In this document: piece by piece, positions 18,101 through 20,837 of the stretch | Position numbering within the stretch: the stretch's first letter is position 1 | How the letters are laid out: each line of letters opens with the position of its first letter | Assembly (NCBI GenBank): GCA_013214245.1 | Contig: JABSQE010000100.1 | Location: 1 to 20,837 of the forward strand | Source: Hyphomicrobiaceae bacterium | GTDB taxonomy: Bacteria; Pseudomonadota; Alphaproteobacteria; Rhizobiales; Hyphomicrobiaceae | Reading direction: 5' to 3' | DNA length: 20,837 nt | The notes under the pieces: generated by a model | Database searches by the model: none | The model's input: the letters and a program-made list of their open reading frames with translations, nothing else | Told to the model about the DNA's origin: nothing | Program-made: the position numbers and the translations under genes

Positions 18101-18221
18101 TCAGGCTAGTATGGAATTAGATCCTAATGACCCTTCCACATGGGGAAAAATTTCTAGAAATGCATTATGCCCTTGCGGCTCTGGAAAAAAATATAAACGT
18201 TGCCATGGAAAATTTCAGTAA
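15120..18221 (+). CDS. secA: Preprotein translocase ATPase SecA
   Basis: Encodes 1033 residues. SecA drives unfolded proteins through SecYEG by ATP hydrolysis at the inner membrane. Seen: N-terminal IFGSSNER and DAINALEPE, Walker A MKTGEGKTL (Lys110), DEVDSILIDEARTP (Asp211 onward), the preprotein-crosslinking domain, EHTGRMMPGRRYSEGLHQA, the second helicase fold with NMAGRGTDIQLGGN (Gly498-Asp502), and QLRGRSGRQGDPG. The scaffold and wing follow with LWREHLVMLEHLREVI. The C-terminal zinc motif CPCGSGKKYKRCHG (Cys1017, Cys1019, Cys1028, His1029) binds SecB and lipid. About 60 charged residues sit between IQLGGN and KKPGGLYVIGTE; this insert is characteristic of alphaproteobacterial SecA. All motors and the zinc ligands are intact. 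An in-frame ATG at 15099 would add seven residues, but homologues start at MISF-like sequence and a ribosome site fits 15120. The neighbouring parvulin gene is dead. Confidence 0.98.
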   Translation: MISFKRFATRIFGSSNERCIRNYSPRVDAINALEPEIELLSDDELRSRTTTFREQISNGTNLQDLIIPAFATVREAAKRTLGQRHFDVQLIGGMALHEGKIAEMKTGEGKTLVSTLPVYLNALTQKGVHVVTVNDYLAQRDAKWMGQVYNFLGLTVDCIINDMDDGARQAAYLADITYGTNNEYGFDYLRDNMKLSKEEMVQRGHNFAIIDEVDSILIDEARTPLVISGPLEDRAELYKIIDKYIPELITDERNFELDEKQRQISLTENGNQWVEEKLKETSLLRGTLYDIENVTIVHHINQALKAHKLFTLDKDYIIRDNEVIIIDEHTGRMMPGRRYSEGLHQALEAKEDVTIQPENQTLASITFQNYFRLYCKLAGMTGTASTEAAEFLDIYGLDVLEIPTHRPVGRLDEDDEIYRTESEKWQAIISEVKDAQKRFQPCLVGTASIEKSEHLSNLLKENNVVHQVLNARYHEQEAKIIAQAGAPGAVTIATNMAGRGTDIQLGGNAEVSTLNDINADSNALAETKKIESKITDAREQVLKASATIEIEPAKGKKAAKTIKKPGGLYVIGTERHESRRIDNQLRGRSGRQGDPGRSKFYLSLQDDLMRIFGSGKMDSVLKTIGLREGEAIIHPIMSKTLEMAQKKVEARNFDMRKHILKYDDVMNEQRKVVYEQRHEFMSTNDVSEIVIDMRHDVIDSMVKQYIPEKTYPEQWDLISLDKAFQKLSGTEYTVKHWTTEVGIANEDISYRLIQLADSLADAKIIEVGEVILESYGNAKQLEAFVDGDEKLQKLLNQPEKNFDHIGQYLLDTDTNSIYPLEGSKGLATDQISMIGYQFFVNLIEARQLTSEIDSAEDKSPNALGRKNMRYIEKSVLIQTLDNLWREHLVMLEHLREVIGFRAYGQRDPLAEYKSEAFMLFDNLLSKLRETVTQKLMTINVQDNNDPTVSRVEIQRKQSPLIGDYAKAEAALRSEALNLATSDNKILRQDPLRTRQASMELDPNDPSTWGKISRNALCPCGSGKKYKRCHGKFQ

Positions 18222-18260
18222 AACATTCACTCAAATTTAAATTATTCCTTGCCGCTAATA

Positions 18261-18315
18261 TTAAACTTAAATTCAGAGTTTAAGCTAACACGAAACACCG
18301 AATTAGTGTTTAGCT
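18261..18315 (+). terminator. Tandem hairpins after secA
   Basis: Hairpin one: TTAAACT (18261-18267), 9-base loop, AGTTTAA (18277-18283). Hairpin two: AGCTAACAC (18283-18291) with GTGTTTAGCT (18306-18315), one bulged base and a 14-base loop. They lie 40-95 bases after the secA stop. No T-run follows either, so termination is only plausible. Confidence 0.3.
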
Positions 18316-18619
18316 CAACTTCCTCAAAGCTTAGAGTCTAGTATAAATAGAGAGATATAAAAATATAGATTTACTAAATTAATGATCATAACCTTTTTAG
18401 GAAATATAACTATCGGTGTAATCTTATAAGCTACAAGCTTGTCTACAGCTTTTATCAGTTTTGTAATTATATAATCACATTTAACGCAGAATTCTTTATA
18501 AAAAAACCAGTCCGTCATTTGAATATATTTTTGGATAAAACCCTTATGGAAGATGGACTTTCAATTTTTTAAATTTTAAATGTGAAGAAAAAAGTATTAT
18601 AGAATATTAGAACTTAATC

Positions 18620-18664
18620 TATTAAAGAAACTTCAGAGACATTTTGTAAGAGATTTCTTTAATA
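18620..18664. repeat. 11-bp inverted repeat
   Basis: TATTAAAGAAA (18620-18630) pairs perfectly with TTTCTTTAATA (18654-18664) across 23 bases, with a further CTT/AAG match inside. No T-run follows. It could be a secA 3' structure or an operator; the function is not evident. Confidence 0.4.
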
Positions 18665-18880
18665 CTATTGAGTTTCAGCGTGTGACTACATAATAACAAC
18701 AAAATTTTGATCAAAACTTCATATATTATTTAATACGTTTATACAATTAGGCTAATGTGCACATGGACATTTTCCTCTAAAAGTATTATAAATGTTACAA
18801 AATACAGTGTTTTAAGAGTATAAATACCTATAATAAATTTATTTGGGGCACTGGACTATCACAAACACTAACTTCCATAC

Positions 18881-18885
18881 GAGGA
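18881..18885 (+). promoter_or_regulatory. Shine-Dalgarno of the NDUFA12 gene
   Basis: GAGGA, seven bases before the ATG at 18893; a strong site that fixes the start. Confidence 0.75.
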
Positions 18886-18892
18886 ACTAAAA

Positions 18893-19291
18893 ATGGATTT
18901 TATAAGCAATATTTTTTCTTGGTGGGGATCTAGTACCTGGGGAGTTAGCTGGACAATTTTTAAAAACGGAAGTTTTGTTGGCTCAGACGATTATGGTAAC
19001 AAATATTACGAACAAATAACCGGCATCGGACCCCATGGAATGCCACGTCGCTGGGTTACTTACAAAGATAATGCTGAAGCGTCTAAAGTTCCAGCAGAGT
19101 GGCACGGCTGGCTCCACCACACGTTTAGAGAACCACCAACAAGAGAAAACTATAACTACAAGCCATGGCAAAAAAAACACGTTATGAACATGACAGGTAC
19201 GACTAGTGCATACAGACCCTCAGGTTCAATCTTAACTTCATCAGGTTACAAAAGTAAAGCCAGTAATTACAAACCGTGGCGACCAGAGTAA
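18893..19291 (+). CDS. NADH:ubiquinone oxidoreductase subunit NDUFA12 family (17.2 kDa subunit)
   Basis: Encodes 132 residues, the usual alphaproteobacterial length. This is an accessory subunit of respiratory complex I, shared by mitochondria and alphaproteobacteria, sitting on the matrix or cytoplasmic arm. Seen: WGVSWTIFKNGSFVGSDDYG (16-35), YYEQ, PRRWVTYKDNAEASKVPAEW and HGWLHHTFREPPT, then KPWQKKHVMNMTGTTSAYRP and the closing YKPWRPE. These blocks run through the whole family. The ATG has a good Shine-Dalgarno. It is followed on the same strand, 261 bases later, by the DUF2155 gene, a pairing that recurs in alphaproteobacteria. Main complex I genes are not in this window. Retention of this accessory subunit suggests the organism still respires aerobically with complex I (inference). 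Nothing appears broken. Confidence 0.95.
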   Translation: MDFISNIFSWWGSSTWGVSWTIFKNGSFVGSDDYGNKYYEQITGIGPHGMPRRWVTYKDNAEASKVPAEWHGWLHHTFREPPTRENYNYKPWQKKHVMNMTGTTSAYRPSGSILTSSGYKSKASNYKPWRPE

Positions 19292-19552
19292 CGGATAAAA
19301 AAAGCGTCAAAGTTCACGCATATTTACATTCTTGTGGCATACTATCTCTTACAAGTTAAGCAGCTCTCAATAATTGAAGATTACCTACTTAATGCTTAGT
19401 AGATGTAACTTTGATAATACTTTGAGCTTACATCAAATCTAGGATATTTACTTGAACTACTGATGGAGCCTTGAATAATAAGGTTTGCTTCATGTAAAAT
19501 AAAGAAATCGTACTTTCCAATATCACTTGTAATAAGAAATATTAGATGCTAA

Positions 19553-20056
19553 ATGAATAACTATAGAAGTCAGACTAAATATGTGACTCAAGTTTTTCTA
19601 GGAATTTTCTTTTTTTCCTTCTTCATTCTTATGCCAAGAGAAGACGTTAAAAGCTTGCAGCGTCTTAAAAACAAAGTAGTTATTATTTCCGCCCTGGATA
19701 AGGTGACTGCACGCATTAAGAGATTAACAATCCCCGTAAATGACACAGTACAATTTGGTTCTTTAATTATCACGCCGCGGGTATGTTACTCTAGCCTACC
19801 TGAATTTCAACCTAAGACAAGCACTTTTATTCAAGTTGACGAGATACTTCTAAACGGTAATAAAAAACGACTTTTCTCAGGTTGGATGTTCGCGGAAAGT
19901 CCAGCTCTAAATTCGGTTGAGCATCCAGTCTTTGATATTTGGCTCACTAGCTGTGAGAAACCACACCGTCAAACAAAAGATAATAATATTGGTCAAAACA
20001 AAATGGGTCCAACTATACCTTCAACAACGCTTACTCGCCGACGTATTCGACGATAA
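19553..20056 (+). CDS. DUF2155 domain protein (exported, unknown function)
   Basis: Encodes 167 residues. The DUF2155 family is alphaproteobacterial and has no established function. Seen: a hydrophobic N-terminal segment VTQVFLGIFFFSFFILM (about 11-27) that should act as a signal sequence or anchor, followed by the conserved domain. The domain shows ISALDKVTARIKRLTIPVND, then FGSLIITPRVCYSSLPEFQP, then RLFSGWMFAESPALNSVEHP and VFDIWLTSCEKP. The two cysteines (in RVCYSS and LTSCEKP) are the family pair and could form a periplasmic disulfide. A basic tail, LTRRRIRR, closes the protein. No clear Shine-Dalgarno precedes the ATG, but no better start exists upstream and the signal segment follows directly. 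It comes after the NDUFA12 gene as in related bacteria. The aat gene that I recall following it elsewhere is absent; a convergent chorismate mutase gene comes next. Confidence 0.92.
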   Translation: MNNYRSQTKYVTQVFLGIFFFSFFILMPREDVKSLQRLKNKVVIISALDKVTARIKRLTIPVNDTVQFGSLIITPRVCYSSLPEFQPKTSTFIQVDEILLNGNKKRLFSGWMFAESPALNSVEHPVFDIWLTSCEKPHRQTKDNNIGQNKMGPTIPSTTLTRRRIRR

Positions 20057-20156
20057 ACTAACATCATACCGTCTTAAATCGTAGTTTAACACGAACTTTG
20101 TACTAATAAATTATACGATTATCTCCTACGATCTCTTTCATAGGAACAATTAAGCT

Positions 20157-20179
20157 AATACTAATAACTAATTAGTATT
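20157..20179. terminator. Hairpin between convergent genes
   Basis: AATACTAAT (20157-20165), loop AACTA, ATTAGTATT (20171-20179): nine perfect base pairs with a 5-base loop. It lies between the convergent DUF2155 and chorismate mutase genes, where a shared terminator would be expected. The stem has little G/C and no long T-run, so strength is doubtful. Confidence 0.4.
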
Positions 20180-20288
20180 GACACTTAAAACTACTGTCTT
20201 AAACATTTTTTATATAAAAATTGACTTATACATTTAGGAGTCAATTGAAGTTTTAATTATTAGCCGCATTTTGCTAGCACGATTAATA

Positions 20289-20621
20289 TCAGCTATTTTT
20301 ATCATTATCTCTACTTTTACCTGTTTTTAGTAACTTTTCCTCCTCATATTGTATAAACCAACCAATCATTTGTCGCCATAATGCTTCACAAAGGTCAGCA
20401 GAAACACCAACCTTATTTGCTTTCCTACGAACCTGATCTACGACTTGTTGGTTGCGCCAAGGAACATTAGCTTCTGCGTTTTCTAAAAGCTTAATCTGCC
20501 AAGCACGTTCAACATATCTAAAACGCTCACCAATCAATTCAACTAATTGCGAATCAAGATGATCGATTTCTATTCTTACATCATCCATATCTTGACAATT
20601 GATCGGTGTTTTACTTACCAC
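20289..20621 (-). CDS. Chorismate mutase, AroQ (type II) family
   Basis: Encodes 110 residues from GTG at 20621. It converts chorismate to prephenate, the branch to phenylalanine and tyrosine, in the cytoplasm. Seen: the all-helical AroQ pattern MDDVRIEIDHLDSQLVELIG (N-terminal arginine in DVR), then ERFRYVERAWQIK (second arginine and the lysine), WRNQQVVDQVRRKA (third arginine), and the C-terminal helix LWRQMIGWFIQYEEEK. The small size matches a free-standing PchB-like mutase without prephenate dehydratase. The frame is open upstream to another GTG at 20666, but AGGAG seven bases before GTG 20621 is the best ribosome site in the area. The product MVSKTPINCQDM also matches the usual short leader before the first helix. 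An internal ATG (the M of MDDV) would be the minimal start. Isolated gene, convergent with the DUF2155 gene. An isochorismate pyruvate-lyase activity cannot be excluded, but mutase is more likely. Confidence 0.85.
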   Translation of the reverse strand: MVSKTPINCQDMDDVRIEIDHLDSQLVELIGERFRYVERAWQIKLLENAEANVPWRNQQVVDQVRRKANKVGVSADLCEALWRQMIGWFIQYEEEKLLKTGKSRDNDKNS

Positions 20622-20837
20622 GCTTTGTCTCCTTTTTAAGATTAGTTCTAATACACTTGTATGCACTGACTAAGATTTACAAACTTTTAAGTCACTTACA
20701 CACTTCTATGTATAACCCGAAGCGATACAAATAAGATTACCACAATGGATTAAACATACATTAAGGTACTATTTACTTAAAAATTTACCTTAATAGGTTA
20801 GGGTCCTACTCTATAACTTTTGGGACGATATATAAAT
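20622..20837. other. Right-edge region upstream of chorismate mutase
   Basis: Holds the strong AGGAG ribosome site (20629-20633, minus strand). Beyond about 20670 it is AT-rich sequence with no recognisable gene to the window end. Confidence 0.5.

Larger units (their letters stand above)
18222..18892. other. AT-rich spacer with several inverted repeats
   Basis: About 670 bases between secA and the NDUFA12 gene. Apart from the repeats listed separately and an isolated palindrome TTTTGATCAAAA at 18705-18716, nothing is seen. A 64-codon minus-strand ORF at 18324-18518 has no start context or family resemblance and is not credited. Confidence 0.5.

Noticed and set aside
18324..18518. 64-codon minus-strand ORF in the secA-NDUFA12 spacer
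   Set aside because: Composition reflects AT-rich DNA (I, K, L, Y); no ribosome site or family motif.
1..20837. Search for CRISPR arrays, insertion sequences, rRNA/tRNA/tmRNA/SRP/RNase P RNA and a biosynthetic cluster
   Set aside because: No spaced direct repeats, transposase motifs, conserved RNA cores or modular synthase domains were seen.

Overview
The window looks like chromosomal DNA from an AT-rich alphaproteobacterium, most likely of the Rhodospirillales type. The markers are a SecA with the alphaproteobacterial insert after the helicase GRGTD motif and a C-terminal zinc motif, the alphaproteobacterial complex I accessory subunit NDUFA12 followed by a DUF2155 protein, an RcdA/DUF1465 protein, and a parvulin-argJ arrangement divergent from secA. 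Only about 59% of the window is intact coding sequence. The rest is long AT-rich spacer, and some of it still holds recognisable gene corpses. This pattern suggests a host-restricted symbiont in genome decay. 'Candidatus Endolissoclinum faulkneri' (the tunicate symbiont) is one lineage known to look like this, but that identification is inference only.

Layout. 1-1233 (-): most of egtB (ergothioneine pathway), running off the left edge. 2086-3393 (-): ugd, UDP-glucose 6-dehydrogenase. 3666-4937 (-): a YcaD-like MFS transporter. 4938-6703: 1.8 kb without an intact gene. 6704-7441 (+): an FNR/FixK-type regulator. 7984-8366 (-): a small membrane protein broken at an 11-A run. 8560-9015 (+): rcdA-like DUF1465 gene. 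9016-10255: spacer. 10256-12046 (+): a 596-aa exported, membrane-anchored protein of unknown function. 12131-12444 (+): a YbjQ/UPF0145 pseudogene. 12770-14014 (-): argJ. 14199-14522 (-): the decayed 3' part of a parvulin-type peptidyl-prolyl isomerase gene. 15120-18221 (+): secA. 18893-19291 (+): NDUFA12 homologue. 19553-20056 (+): DUF2155 protein. 20289-20621 (-): chorismate mutase.

The intact genes are mostly housekeeping: protein export, arginine and aromatic amino-acid synthesis, respiration, sugar-nucleotide metabolism and cell-cycle proteolysis. They are widely spaced with no tight operons. I found no tRNA, rRNA, CRISPR array, insertion sequence or biosynthetic cluster. The most informative items are the two pseudogenes recovered by reading across frames, the poly-A frameshift in the small membrane protein, and the conserved-looking but unassigned 596-aa envelope protein. 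I did not find convincing evidence of a new multi-gene system.
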